This document shows positions 1 to 7,384 of a stretch of DNA of 45,906 bases, one piece after another; position 1 is the first letter of the stretch, and every line of letters begins with the position of its first letter. The DNA is from Thalassolituus sp. UBA1087 (GTDB lineage Bacteria > Pseudomonadota > Gammaproteobacteria > Pseudomonadales > Oceanobacteraceae). The stretch covers positions 1 through 45,906 of the forward strand of contig DCCG01000043.1 in the NCBI GenBank assembly GCA_002314145.1. Direction: 5' to 3'. A model generated the notes under the pieces. That model did no database searches and had not been told where the DNA came from. It saw nothing but the letters and a program-made list of their open reading frames with translations. Both the position numbers and the translations under genes were made by a program.

Positions 1-48
1 GGTGGCCGTACTGTTGGTGCCGGTGTGGTCGCAAAAATTATTGAGTAA
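1..48 (+). CDS. tuf: Elongation factor Tu, C-terminal end (partial)
   Basis: The first 48 bases read in frame as the last 15 residues of EF-Tu (GRTVGAGVVAKIIE and the residues around it) followed by TAA. This is the conserved end of domain 3 in gammaproteobacterial EF-Tu. EF-Tu is the GTPase that delivers aminoacyl-tRNA to the ribosome. Its place directly before rpsJ fits the usual str operon (rpsL-rpsG-fusA-tuf) lying upstream of the S10 operon. Only the tail is inside the window. Confidence 0.93.
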   Translation, partial: GGRTVGAGVVAKIIE

Positions 49-72
49 TAACTGACTCAATAGGCCCAGAAG

Positions 73-96
73 AAGCCCGCTATTGCGGGCTTTTTT
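73..96 (+). terminator. Rho-independent terminator after tuf
   Basis: A GC-rich stem (AGCCCGC at 74-80 pairing with GCGGGCT at 85-91, loop TATT) runs straight into a run of six T. It lies 25 bases after the tuf stop and ends the str operon before the S10 promoter. Confidence 0.9.
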
Positions 97-168
97 GATC
101 CTTTCTGGCGCAGATTGTCCCCTTTGTGCCTGACCTGCAGCTCCGCAGGAATTCTTCCTGTATTTGAG

Positions 169-197
169 TTGACACTTTTTGTACAGCCGCATACAAT
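169..197 (+). promoter_or_regulatory. Sigma70 promoter of the S10 operon
   Basis: TTGACA (169-174) and TACAAT (192-197) are separated by exactly 17 bases. A GC-rich discriminator (CGCGTCCCC) follows, as is typical of ribosomal promoters under stringent control. Transcription should start near 204, leaving a leader of only about 50 nt before rpsJ. Confidence 0.88.
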
Positions 198-253
198 TCG
201 CGTCCCCTTAAATGGGGTAATTAGCTCTTGCACCTTAAACTTGGAGTTTGGTA

Positions 254-565
254 ATGCAAAACCAACGAATCCGTATCCGTTTAAAGGCGTTCGACCATCG
301 ACTGATCGATACCTCGACTCAGGAGATTGTTGATACTGCCAAACGTACGGGCGCTCAGGTACGTGGTCCTATCCCACTGCCAACTCGTAAAGAGCGTTAT
401 ACCGTCCTGGTTTCTCCGCACGTTAATAAAGACGCGCGTGACCAGTACGAAATCCGTACACATAAGCGCATGCTCGACATTGTTGAGCCTACTGAGAAAA
501 CAGTTGATGCGCTGATGAAACTGGATCTGGCTGCCGGCGTGGAAGTTCAGATCAGTCTGGGTTAA
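254..565 (+). CDS. rpsJ: 30S ribosomal protein S10 (NusE)
   Basis: This 103-residue protein starts MQNQRIRIRLKAFDHRLID, the standard S10 N-terminus, and has the family's normal length. S10 sits in the head of the 30S subunit. As NusE it also pairs with NusB in antitermination complexes on rRNA operons. The ATG at 254 is chosen because GGAG (243-246) sits 7 bases upstream; a TTG two codons earlier in the same frame would leave no room for a ribosome site. It is the first gene of the S10 operon, directly behind the promoter at 169-197, and is followed by a 103-base gap before rplC that holds two stem-loops. Confidence 0.97.
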   Translation: MQNQRIRIRLKAFDHRLIDTSTQEIVDTAKRTGAQVRGPIPLPTRKERYTVLVSPHVNKDARDQYEIRTHKRMLDIVEPTEKTVDALMKLDLAAGVEVQISLG

Positions 566-584
566 TCCTCGGATTAAACCTTAT

Positions 585-626
585 ACACAGTGCTCTGTGT
601 AACGCCCGTTACCAAAAATAAGGGCG
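585..626 (+). promoter_or_regulatory. Two stem-loops in the rpsJ-rplC gap
   Basis: ACACAG (585-590) pairs with CTGTGT (595-600) around a TGCT loop. Immediately after, CGCCC (603-607) pairs with GGGCG (622-626) around an A-rich loop. Neither is followed by a T-run, so a simple terminator is unlikely. They could be mRNA processing sites or a regulatory structure for the rplC start downstream. Confidence 0.45.
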
Positions 627-668
627 GCCATAGTGGGTATCAGCCCCGTACACGAGAGGTAAATGAAA

Positions 669-1301
669 ATGGCAATTGGTATTGTCGGTAAGAAAGCGGG
701 TATGACCCGTGTATTTACCGAAAATGGTCAATCTGTTGCTGTAACAGTCGTTGAAGTGACGCCTAACCGCGTAACTCAGGTGAAAAATGCCGACAGCGAT
801 GGCTACAGTGCTCTGCAGATTACATATGGCGAGAAGAAAGCTTCCCGCGTAAACAAAGCTGCGGCTGGTCACTTTGCGAAAGCAAACGTGCAGGCTGGTA
901 GTGGTCTTATCGAATTCCGTACTGACGAAGCTCTGAACGCAGGTGATGAGCTGACAGTGGGTCAATTCGAAGCTGGTCAGAAAGTAGACGTGACTGGTTC
1001 ATCCAAAGGTAAAGGCTTCCAGGGCGGTATTAAACGCTGGAACTTCACTGCTCAGGATGCCACCCACGGTAACTCCATCTCCCATCGTGCTCCTGGTTCT
1101 ATCGGTCAGTGCCAAACTCCTGGCCGGGTGTGGAAGGGCAAGAAAATGGCGGGACACATGGGCGCAGAACAGGTTACGACTCAGAACCTGGAAGTTGTGC
1201 GTGTGGATGCAGAGAACAATCTGCTGCTGATCAGAGGTGCTGTACCAGGTTCTACTGGTTCCGACGTAATTGTTAAACCAGCTGTTAAGGCTAAGGGGTA
1301 A
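669..1301 (+). CDS. rplC: 50S ribosomal protein L3
   Basis: This 210-residue protein begins MAIGIVGKKAGMTRVFTENG. L3 is a primary 23S-binding protein whose long loop reaches towards the peptidyl transferase centre. The loop signature GSIGQCQTPGRVWKGKKMAGHMG-like is present, including the glutamine region methylated by PrmB in E. coli. An in-frame ATG at 663 lies only 3 bases after the GAGAGG ribosome site (654-659), while the ATG at 669 has normal spacing of 9, so 669 is preferred. rplD follows after 3 bases. Confidence 0.95.
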   Translation: MAIGIVGKKAGMTRVFTENGQSVAVTVVEVTPNRVTQVKNADSDGYSALQITYGEKKASRVNKAAAGHFAKANVQAGSGLIEFRTDEALNAGDELTVGQFEAGQKVDVTGSSKGKGFQGGIKRWNFTAQDATHGNSISHRAPGSIGQCQTPGRVWKGKKMAGHMGAEQVTTQNLEVVRVDAENNLLLIRGAVPGSTGSDVIVKPAVKAKG

Positions 1302-1304
1302 GCA

Positions 1305-1907
1305 ATGGAACTGAAAACAAACACTGGTGCTGCCGTAGCAGTTTCCGAAGCGGCATTTGGCCGTGAGTTCAACGAGTCTCTGGTGCACCAGATTGTCACA
1401 GCTTATATGGCTGGCGGACGTCAGGGCAGCAAAGCTCAGAAAACCCGTTCAGAAGTGAGCGGTGGTGGCATCAAGCCATGGCGTCAGAAGGGTACTGGTC
1501 GTGCCCGTTCCGGTACCTCCAGCTCTCCTATCTGGCGTTCCGGTGGTGTCACGTTTGCAGCTAAGCCACGCAATTTCGAACAGAAAGTGAACAAAAAGAT
1601 GTATCGCGCGGCGATGCAGTCCATTTTGTCTGAACTGGTTCGTCAGGACCGTCTGGTTGTTGCCGATTCTTTCGCTGTGGATTCCCACAAAACCAAAGAA
1701 TTCGTTGCCAAGCTGGATGATATGGAACTGAGCAACGTACTGATCGTTGCTGATGAAATCGACGAGAAGCTGTATCTGGCTGCCCGTAACGTTCCTCACG
1801 TTGGTGTGACCGAAGCGTCTGCCATCGATCCTGTAAGCCTGATTGCATTCGAGAAGGTACTGGTGACTGTGCCCGCCCTGAAGAAACTCGAGGAGGCTTA
1901 CGCATGA
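1305..1907 (+). CDS. rplD: 50S ribosomal protein L4
   Basis: This 200-residue protein carries the L4 signature GGGIKPWRQKGTGRARSG at about residues 50-68, the loop that lines the exit tunnel. The length matches E. coli L4 (201). In E. coli L4 also represses its own operon through the S10 leader. Here the leader between promoter and rpsJ is too short to hold that structure. The stop overlaps the rplW start by 4 bases (ATGA), which points to translational coupling. Confidence 0.97.
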   Translation: MELKTNTGAAVAVSEAAFGREFNESLVHQIVTAYMAGGRQGSKAQKTRSEVSGGGIKPWRQKGTGRARSGTSSSPIWRSGGVTFAAKPRNFEQKVNKKMYRAAMQSILSELVRQDRLVVADSFAVDSHKTKEFVAKLDDMELSNVLIVADEIDEKLYLAARNVPHVGVTEASAIDPVSLIAFEKVLVTVPALKKLEEAYA

Positions 1908-2200
1908 ACCGTGAACGTATCTATAAGGTGCTGGTAGCTCCGCATATCTCTGAGAAAGCTACCATGGTTGCTGAAAAGCACGGTCAATACGTATTCCGTG
2001 TTGCTCCGGATGCGACCAAGCCTGAGATCAAAAAGGCTGTTGAAGCTCTGTTTGAAGTCAAAGTTGACTCAGTACAGACCGTCAACATTAAAGGTAAAAC
2101 CAAGCGTACTGCCCGTGGCATGGGTAAGCGTAACGATGTGCGTAAAGCATACGTTCGCCTTGCCGACGGTCAGGACATCGACTTCGCTGACGCGGAATAA
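1904..2200 (+). CDS. rplW: 50S ribosomal protein L23
   Basis: This 98-residue protein contains LVAPHISEKATMVAEKHGQYVF, typical of L23, and the C-terminal GKTKRTARGMGKRNDVRKAYV segment. L23 sits at the tunnel exit and is the docking site for trigger factor and signal recognition particle. Its ATG overlaps the rplD stop, and rplB follows after 12 bases. Confidence 0.96.
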   Translation: MNRERIYKVLVAPHISEKATMVAEKHGQYVFRVAPDATKPEIKKAVEALFEVKVDSVQTVNIKGKTKRTARGMGKRNDVRKAYVRLADGQDIDFADAE

Positions 2201-2212
2201 GGAGCATTAGTC

Positions 2213-3037
2213 ATGGCATTGGTGAAAACTAAACCGACTTCTGCTGGTCGTCGTCATCTGGTGAAAGTCGTCAACAAAGAACTGCACAGCGGTAAGCCGT
2301 ACGCAGGTCTGGTTGAGAAAAAAGGCAAATCAGGTGGTCGTAACAACAATGGTCGCATTACTACCCGTCACGTGGGTGGTGGTCACAAGCACCATTACCG
2401 TCTGATTGACTTTAAACGTAATAAAGATGGTGTTCAGGGCGTAGTAGAGCGTCTGGAATACGATCCTAACCGCAGTGCAAACATCGCTCTGGTGAAATAC
2501 ACCGACGGTGAACGCCGCTACATTCTGGCCCCTAAAGGCCTGACTGCCGGTGATGCTGTGGTATCCGGTGAAAGCGCACCGATCAAAGTTGGCAGTGCAA
2601 TGTCTCTGCGTAACATCCCGGTTGGTAGTGTTATTCACAATATCGAACTGAAGCCTGGTAAAGGTGGACAGATTGCCCGTTCAGCGGGAACTTCCGCTCA
2701 GCTGGTTGCGCGTGAAGGTGCTTACAGCACACTGCGTCTGCGTTCCGGTGAAATGCGTAAGGTTCTGTCTGACTGCCGTGCCACTATTGGTGAGGTTGGT
2801 AACAGCGAGCACACTCTGCGTGAGCTCGGTAAGGCTGGTGCAACCCGCTGGCGTGGTGTTCGTCCTACCGTTCGCGGTACTGCGATGAACCCGGTAGATC
2901 ACCCGCATGGTGGTGGTGAGGGTCGTACCTTCGGTCGTCACCCTGTTACTCCATGGGGCGTGCCGACTAAAGGCTACAAGACTCGTAAGAATAAGCGTAC
3001 CGATAAACTGATCGTACGTCGTCGTTCTGCGAAATAA
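2213..3037 (+). CDS. rplB: 50S ribosomal protein L2
   Basis: This 274-residue protein has the normal L2 length and the hallmark MNPVDHPHGGGEGRTFGRHP near residues 224-243, which includes the histidine close to the peptidyl transferase centre. L2 is needed for subunit association and tRNA binding. A GGAG ribosome site precedes the ATG, and the gene lies 17 bases ahead of rpsS. Confidence 0.97.
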   Translation: MALVKTKPTSAGRRHLVKVVNKELHSGKPYAGLVEKKGKSGGRNNNGRITTRHVGGGHKHHYRLIDFKRNKDGVQGVVERLEYDPNRSANIALVKYTDGERRYILAPKGLTAGDAVVSGESAPIKVGSAMSLRNIPVGSVIHNIELKPGKGGQIARSAGTSAQLVAREGAYSTLRLRSGEMRKVLSDCRATIGEVGNSEHTLRELGKAGATRWRGVRPTVRGTAMNPVDHPHGGGEGRTFGRHPVTPWGVPTKGYKTRKNKRTDKLIVRRRSAK

Positions 3038-3054
3038 TTAGAGAGGATAGAACT

Positions 3055-3330
3055 GTGCCACGTTCATTGAAAAAAGGTCCATTTATCGACCATCACTTAA
3101 TGAAGAAGGTAGAGACCGCTCTTGAGAAGAACGACAAACGTCCGATCAAGACCTGGTCTCGCCGCTCCACAATCTTCCCGGATTTCGTGGGGCTGACAAT
3201 CGCCGTTCATAACGGCAAACAACACGTGCCTGTTTTCGTAACCGAAGACATGGTTGGTCATAAACTCGGCGAATTCGCACTGACCCGTACTTATAAAGGT
3301 CACGTGGCGGATAAGAAAGCCAAACGCTAA
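3055..3330 (+). CDS. rpsS: 30S ribosomal protein S19
   Basis: This 91-residue protein (MPRSLKKGPFIDHHLMKK at the N-terminus) starts with GTG at 3055, placed 7 bases after a GAGAGGA ribosome site. S19 lies in the 30S head next to S13 and contacts the A-site tRNA region. The C-terminal GHKLGEFALTRTYKGHVADKK block is conserved. No other start would preserve the family N-terminus. Confidence 0.96.
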   Translation: MPRSLKKGPFIDHHLMKKVETALEKNDKRPIKTWSRRSTIFPDFVGLTIAVHNGKQHVPVFVTEDMVGHKLGEFALTRTYKGHVADKKAKR

Positions 3331-3343
3331 TAAGGGGTGAAGT

Positions 3344-3679
3344 ATGTCTGAAGTAGCCGCTGTATTACGTGGTGCCCGCTTGTCCGCACAGAAAGCTCGT
3401 CTGGTTGCTGACCAGATTCGCGGTAAGCAGGTTGATGCTGCACTGGATATCCTGGCGTTCTCAGGACGTAAAGGTGCCGACATCATGAAGAAGGTGCTGG
3501 AATCTGCCATCGCCAACGCTGAGCACAATAACGGTGCTGACGTTGACGAACTGAAGGTTTCTACCGTGTTCGTTGACGAAGGTATGACAATGAAGCGCAT
3601 CCGTCCACGTGCCAAAGGCCGTGCGGACCGTATCTTCAAGCGCACTTGTCACATCACTGTGAAAGTTTCAGAGAAATAG
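3344..3679 (+). CDS. rplV: 50S ribosomal protein L22
   Basis: This 111-residue protein has the expected length (110 in E. coli). L22 spans the large subunit, and its beta-hairpin lines the exit tunnel. The hairpin region VDEGMTMKRIRPRAKGRADRI lies near residues 80-100 and is the site where macrolide-resistance changes map in other species; no insertion or deletion is evident there. rpsC follows after 11 bases. Confidence 0.96.
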   Translation: MSEVAAVLRGARLSAQKARLVADQIRGKQVDAALDILAFSGRKGADIMKKVLESAIANAEHNNGADVDELKVSTVFVDEGMTMKRIRPRAKGRADRIFKRTCHITVKVSEK

Positions 3680-3690
3680 GAGTTGGTCAG

Positions 3691-4380
3691 ATGGGTCAGA
3701 AAGTTCATCCAACCGGTATCCGTTTAGGTATCACTAAAGACCACAACTCAGTGTGGTATGCCGGTAAGGATAAGTACGCCGACAACCTGCTGACTGACAT
3801 CGCTGTTCGTTCTTTGATCGAAAAGCGTCTGGAAAAAGCGTCAGTGAGCAAAGTTGTAATTGAGCGTCCAGCACAAAACGCCAAAGTAACCATTCACACA
3901 GCCCGTCCGGGTATCGTGATCGGTAAAAAAGGCGAAGACGTAGAAGTTCTGCGTAAAGATGTCAGTGAAATGATGGGTATTCCGGTACACATCAACATTG
4001 AAGAAGTTCGTAAACCAGATCTGGATGCCAAACTGGTAGCCCAGAGCGTTGCAAGTCAGCTGGAGCGTCGTGTGATGTTCCGTCGCGCCATGAAGCGTGC
4101 TGTACAGAATGCTCTGCGTGGCGGTGCCGAAGGTATCAAGATCCAAGTGAGTGGCCGTCTGGGTGGTGCTGAAATCGCTCGTTCCGAGTGGTACCGCGAA
4201 GGTCGTGTTCCTCTGCACACACTGCGTGCAGATATCGATTACGCGACATATGAAGCACACACTACCTATGGTGTTATTGGCGTTAAAGTCTGGATCTTCA
4301 AAGGCGAGATTCTGGGCGGTATTGAAGAAGTACGTGAGCGCGCCAAAAGCCAGGGCAAAAAGAAAAGCGGTCGTTCTTAA
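3691..4380 (+). CDS. rpsC: 30S ribosomal protein S3
   Basis: This 229-residue protein begins MGQKVHPTGIRLGITKDHNS. The KH-domain GxxG element lies in GIVIGKKGEDVE at about residues 74-85. S3 forms part of the mRNA entry channel and its helicase activity. The open frame extends upstream to 3646 inside rplV, but TAGGAG at 3677-3682 and the family N-terminus fix the ATG at 3691. Confidence 0.97.
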   Translation: MGQKVHPTGIRLGITKDHNSVWYAGKDKYADNLLTDIAVRSLIEKRLEKASVSKVVIERPAQNAKVTIHTARPGIVIGKKGEDVEVLRKDVSEMMGIPVHINIEEVRKPDLDAKLVAQSVASQLERRVMFRRAMKRAVQNALRGGAEGIKIQVSGRLGGAEIARSEWYREGRVPLHTLRADIDYATYEAHTTYGVIGVKVWIFKGEILGGIEEVRERAKSQGKKKSGRS

Positions 4381-4392
4381 GGGGATTTAGTT

Positions 4393-4806
4393 ATGTTGTT
4401 ACCAAAACGTACGAAGTTCCGTAAAGTTCAGACCGGCCGCAATCGCGGTCTGGCTCACCGGGGCTCTAAAGTGAGCTTCGGCGAGTACGCTCTGAAGGCT
4501 ACTGGACGTGGTCGCCTGACTTCACGTCAGATCGAGGCCGCACGTCGTGCGATGACTCGTAAAGTGAAGCGTGGCGGTAAAATCTGGATTCGTGTCTTCC
4601 CGGACAAGCCTATTACCGAAAAACCTCTCGAGGTTCGTATGGGTAAAGGTAAGGGTAGCGTTGAATACTGGGTATGCCAGATTCAGCCAGGCAAAGTCCT
4701 GTATGAAATCGAAGGTGTACCGGAAGAGCTGGCTCGTGAAGCCTTCTCTCTGGCTGCTGCCAAACTGCCTTTTGAAACGGTATTTGTTAAACGGACGGTG
4801 CTGTGA
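4393..4806 (+). CDS. rplP: 50S ribosomal protein L16
   Basis: This 137-residue protein starts MLLPKRTKFRKVQTGRNRG and contains GRGRLTSRQIEAARRAMTRK and KIWIRVFPDKPITEKP. L16 organises the A-site and 5S/23S region of the large subunit. It is one residue longer than E. coli L16, from a small insertion near residue 25. Its TGA stop shares one base with the rpmC start. Confidence 0.97.
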   Translation: MLLPKRTKFRKVQTGRNRGLAHRGSKVSFGEYALKATGRGRLTSRQIEAARRAMTRKVKRGGKIWIRVFPDKPITEKPLEVRMGKGKGSVEYWVCQIQPGKVLYEIEGVPEELAREAFSLAAAKLPFETVFVKRTVL

Positions 4807-4997
4807 TGAAAGCAAGTGAACTGAAAACAAAATCAGTAGCTGAGCTGCAGTCTCAGCTCGAAGAACTGCTGGGCGAGCAATTTAAACTGCGCATGCAGAA
4901 AGCAACCGGTCAACTGGGTCAGAGTCATCTGATCGGTCAGACCCGTCGCGATATCGCCCGCGTTAAAACCGTGCTGGCACAGAAGGCAGGTGAATAA
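4806..4997 (+). CDS. rpmC: 50S ribosomal protein L29
   Basis: This 63-residue, mostly helical protein has the family core LREQF-like EQFKLRMQKATGQL followed by RRDIARVKT. L29 sits near L23 at the exit tunnel. The ATG at 4806 overlaps the rplP TGA (TGATG); an in-frame GTG one codon earlier is less likely because the family starts MKA. The length equals E. coli L29. rpsQ begins 2 bases after the stop. Confidence 0.95.
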   Translation: MKASELKTKSVAELQSQLEELLGEQFKLRMQKATGQLGQSHLIGQTRRDIARVKTVLAQKAGE

Positions 4998-4999
4998 TC

Positions 5000-5266
5000 A
5001 TGACTGAGAACACACAAACTGTTCGTACTCTGTCTGGTCGCGTAGTAAGCAACAAGATGGATAAGTCCGTCACTGTGCAGATCGAGCGCTTCGTTAAGCA
5101 CCCGATCTACAAAAAATTCGTGAAGAAATCCACGAAAGTGATGGCACACGATGCCGACAACGAATGCCAGATCGGTGACGTTGTAACGGTAAAAGAGTCA
5201 CGCCCGATGTCTAAAAACAAGACCTGGGCGCTGGTAAGTATTGATGAGCGCGCCGCCAAGGTCTGA
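5000..5266 (+). CDS. rpsQ: 30S ribosomal protein S17
   Basis: This 88-residue OB-fold protein contains LSGRVVSNKMDKSVTVQIER and VKESRPMSKNKTWAL. S17 is an early-assembling 16S rRNA binder in the 30S body. It closes the S10 operon in the E. coli arrangement. Here only 32 bases separate it from rplN, and no clear spc promoter is visible in that gap. Confidence 0.96.
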   Translation: MTENTQTVRTLSGRVVSNKMDKSVTVQIERFVKHPIYKKFVKKSTKVMAHDADNECQIGDVVTVKESRPMSKNKTWALVSIDERAAKV

Positions 5267-5298
5267 GGACCGGGTGCAGTTAGTTAGGAGCAATAGGC

Positions 5299-5667
5299 AT
5301 GATTCAAACTCAATCCATGCTTGACGTTGCCGACAACAGCGGCGCGAAACGCGTACAGTGCATCAAAGTACTGGGCGGTTCCCATCGTCGCTACGCCGGC
5401 ATCGGTGATTTGATTAAGGTATCCGTTAAGGAAGCAATTCCACGCGGTAAAGTGAAAAAAGGTCAGGTAATGAACGCAGTCGTCGTACGTACCAGAAAAG
5501 GCGTACGTCGTCCGGACGGATCTGTGATTCGTTTCGATGTAAACTCTGCTGTTCTGCTGAACGCTTCATTGGCGCCAATCGGTACCCGTATCTTTGGCCC
5601 TGTGACTCGTGAACTGCGTTCTGAGCAGTTCATGAAAATCATTTCCCTGGCACCAGAAGTGCTGTAA
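5299..5667 (+). CDS. rplN: 50S ribosomal protein L14
   Basis: This 122-residue protein starts MIQTQSMLDVADNSGAKRV and matches the E. coli length of 123 within one residue. L14 forms part of an intersubunit bridge and binds RsfS. A TTAGGAG ribosome site lies upstream. It is the first gene of the spc operon by convention. Confidence 0.97.
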   Translation: MIQTQSMLDVADNSGAKRVQCIKVLGGSHRRYAGIGDLIKVSVKEAIPRGKVKKGQVMNAVVVRTRKGVRRPDGSVIRFDVNSAVLLNASLAPIGTRIFGPVTRELRSEQFMKIISLAPEVL

Positions 5668-5681
5668 GGGGAGGGGACGAT

Positions 5682-5996
5682 ATGATTAAGATTCGCAAAA
5701 ATGACGAAGTAGTTGTTATCGCCGGTAAAGATAAAGGCAAGCGTGGCAAAGTTCAGAAAGTGATGGACGACGGCCGCCTGCTGGTATCCGGCATTAACAT
5801 GGTGAAAAAACACCAGAAACCAAACCCGTACCTGCAACAGCCAGGTGGCATTGTTGAGAAAGAAGCCGGTATTCAGGCCTCTAACGTTGCTATCTGGAAC
5901 CCGAAAACCGAAAAAGCCGACCGTGTTGGCTTTGACGGTGAAGGCAAAAGCAAGGTACGTATCTTCAAATCCACTGGCGATCAAGTCGACGCCTGA
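5682..5996 (+). CDS. rplX: 50S ribosomal protein L24
   Basis: This 104-residue protein opens with a KOW motif (NDEVVVIAGKDKGKRGKVQKV, residues about 7-27). It then has the GINMVKKHQKPNP segment that touches 23S rRNA. L24 is one of the two assembly-initiator proteins of the large subunit. The ribosome site is GGGGAGGGG, and rplE follows after 18 bases. Confidence 0.96.
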   Translation: MIKIRKNDEVVVIAGKDKGKRGKVQKVMDDGRLLVSGINMVKKHQKPNPYLQQPGGIVEKEAGIQASNVAIWNPKTEKADRVGFDGEGKSKVRIFKSTGDQVDA

Positions 5997-6014
5997 TAGG
6001 AGCTGGATACTACT

Positions 6015-6554
6015 ATGTCACGTTTACAAGAGCTGTATAGCAACGAAGTAGTAACCAAGCTGAAAGAAGAGTTTGGTTACAAAAACGTAATGGAAGTGCC
6101 ACGCATCACCAAAATCACCCTGAACATGGGTGTAGGTGAAGCGCTGGGCGACAAGAAACTGCTGGAGAATGCGGTAGCTGATATGGAAGCTATCACTGGC
6201 CAGAAAGCGATTGTTACCAAGGCACGTAAGTCAGTTGCAGCATTTAAGCTGCGTGAAGGCTGGCCAATTGGCTGTAAAGTTACCCTGCGTCGCGATCGTA
6301 TGTGGGAATTCATGGATCGTCTGATCGACGTGGCTCTGCCACGTGTTCGTGACTTCCGTGGTATTAACGGTAAGTCTTTCGACGGCCGTGGTAACTACAG
6401 CATGGGTGTGAAGGAACAGATCATCTTCCCGGAAATTGACTACGACAAAGTAGATAAGGTCCGTGGTATGGATGTGACCATCACGACTACCGCAAAAACC
6501 AACGAAGAAGGCCGCGCTTTGCTGAAAGCGCTGCAGTTCCCGTTCCGTAACTAA
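6015..6554 (+). CDS. rplE: 50S ribosomal protein L5
   Basis: This 179-residue protein has the same length as E. coli L5. It shows KITLNMGVGEALGDKK and KLREGWPIGCKVTLRR, the 5S rRNA-binding elements, and the C-terminal GMDVTITTTAKTNEEGRALL. L5 binds 5S rRNA with L18 and contacts P-site tRNA. Confidence 0.97.
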   Translation: MSRLQELYSNEVVTKLKEEFGYKNVMEVPRITKITLNMGVGEALGDKKLLENAVADMEAITGQKAIVTKARKSVAAFKLREGWPIGCKVTLRRDRMWEFMDRLIDVALPRVRDFRGINGKSFDGRGNYSMGVKEQIIFPEIDYDKVDKVRGMDVTITTTAKTNEEGRALLKALQFPFRN

Positions 6555-6564
6555 GGAGTTCGTC

Positions 6565-6870
6565 ATGGCTAAAATCAGCATGAAGCAGCGTGAACTGAAG
6601 CGTGAAAAGCTGGTTGCTAAGTATTCCGCTAAGCGCGCTGAGCTGAAAGCGATCATCAGTAACGTTAACTCGTCTGATGAAGAGCGTTGGAATGCACAAC
6701 AGGCCCTGCAGAAAATGCCGCGCGATTCATCATCGAGCCGTCTGCAGCGTCGTTGTCAGATGACCGGTCGCCCACACGGTGTATACCGTAAGTTCAAGCT
6801 GTCACGTATTAAGTTGCGTGAAGAAGGCATGAAGGGTAATGTACCGGGCCTTAAAAAAGCTAGTTGGTAA
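6565..6870 (+). CDS. rpsN: 30S ribosomal protein S14 (zinc-free long form)
   Basis: This 101-residue protein ends RCQMTGRPHGVYRKFKLSRIKLREEGMKG. It has only one cysteine in the C-terminal region, so it is the long C-minus type that needs no zinc, unlike the short CXXC type. S14 sits in the 30S head. A 109-base gap after the stop holds a promoter candidate before rpsH. Confidence 0.96.
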   Translation: MAKISMKQRELKREKLVAKYSAKRAELKAIISNVNSSDEERWNAQQALQKMPRDSSSSRLQRRCQMTGRPHGVYRKFKLSRIKLREEGMKGNVPGLKKASW

Positions 6871-6893
6871 GCAATTCCCAATAGCTGTAGAAT
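6864..6893 (+). promoter_or_regulatory. Candidate internal promoter before rpsH
   Basis: TTGGTA (6864-6869) and TAGAAT (6888-6893) are 18 bases apart, with TG just before the -10 and a GCGCGCC discriminator after it, like the promoter before rpsM. It overlaps the end of rpsN and would give an 80-nt leader for rpsH. Confidence 0.55.
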
Positions 6894-6979
6894 GCGCGCC
6901 TGTTTTAACCCCATAAAGGGTGGGCTGGTGCGCGTTCTCGTATGCTGTCGGGGCGCTGTACAACAGAGGTAAAATTAAA

Positions 6980-7372
6980 ATGAGTATGCAAGATACGTTG
7001 GCGGACATGTTTACCCGCATTCGTAATGCCCAGCAGGCTGGTCATACGAATGTAAGCATGCCGTCTTCAAAAATTAAGAAATCGGTGGCTCAGGTTCTCG
7101 AATCTGAAGGTTACATCAATGGTTTCTCTGTCGACGAAGCGGCCAAGCCGACTCTTTCGATCGACCTGAAGTACTACGAAGGTAAGCCGGTTATTGAACG
7201 TATCCAGCGCGTAAGCCGCCCTGGTCTGCGTCAGTACCGTGGTTCTTCCGATCTGCCTAAAGTTGAGGCCGGTCTGGGTGTAGCCATTGTTTCCACTTCT
7301 AAAGGCGTAATGACTGACCGTGCCGCCCGTGCTGCGGGTGTCGGTGGTGAAGTCATCGCGACCGTATTCTAA
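6980..7372 (+). CDS. rpsH: 30S ribosomal protein S8
   Basis: This 130-residue protein begins MSMQDTLADMFTRIRNAQQAG and ends with VMTDRAARAAGVGGEVIATVF, the S8 C-terminal signature. The frame is open back to 6920, but CAGAGG at 6964-6969 and the family N-terminus support the ATG at 6980. S8 binds the central domain of 16S rRNA. In E. coli it also represses the spc operon by binding its mRNA near rplE. The 109-base upstream gap is unusually long for this operon. Confidence 0.96.
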   Translation: MSMQDTLADMFTRIRNAQQAGHTNVSMPSSKIKKSVAQVLESEGYINGFSVDEAAKPTLSIDLKYYEGKPVIERIQRVSRPGLRQYRGSSDLPKVEAGLGVAIVSTSKGVMTDRAARAAGVGGEVIATVF

Positions 7373-7384
7373 GGAGTAGTCACA

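Noticed and set aside
5267..5298. Separate spc operon promoter before rplN
   Set aside because: No -35/-10 pair with proper spacing is visible in the 32-base gap or the end of rpsQ.
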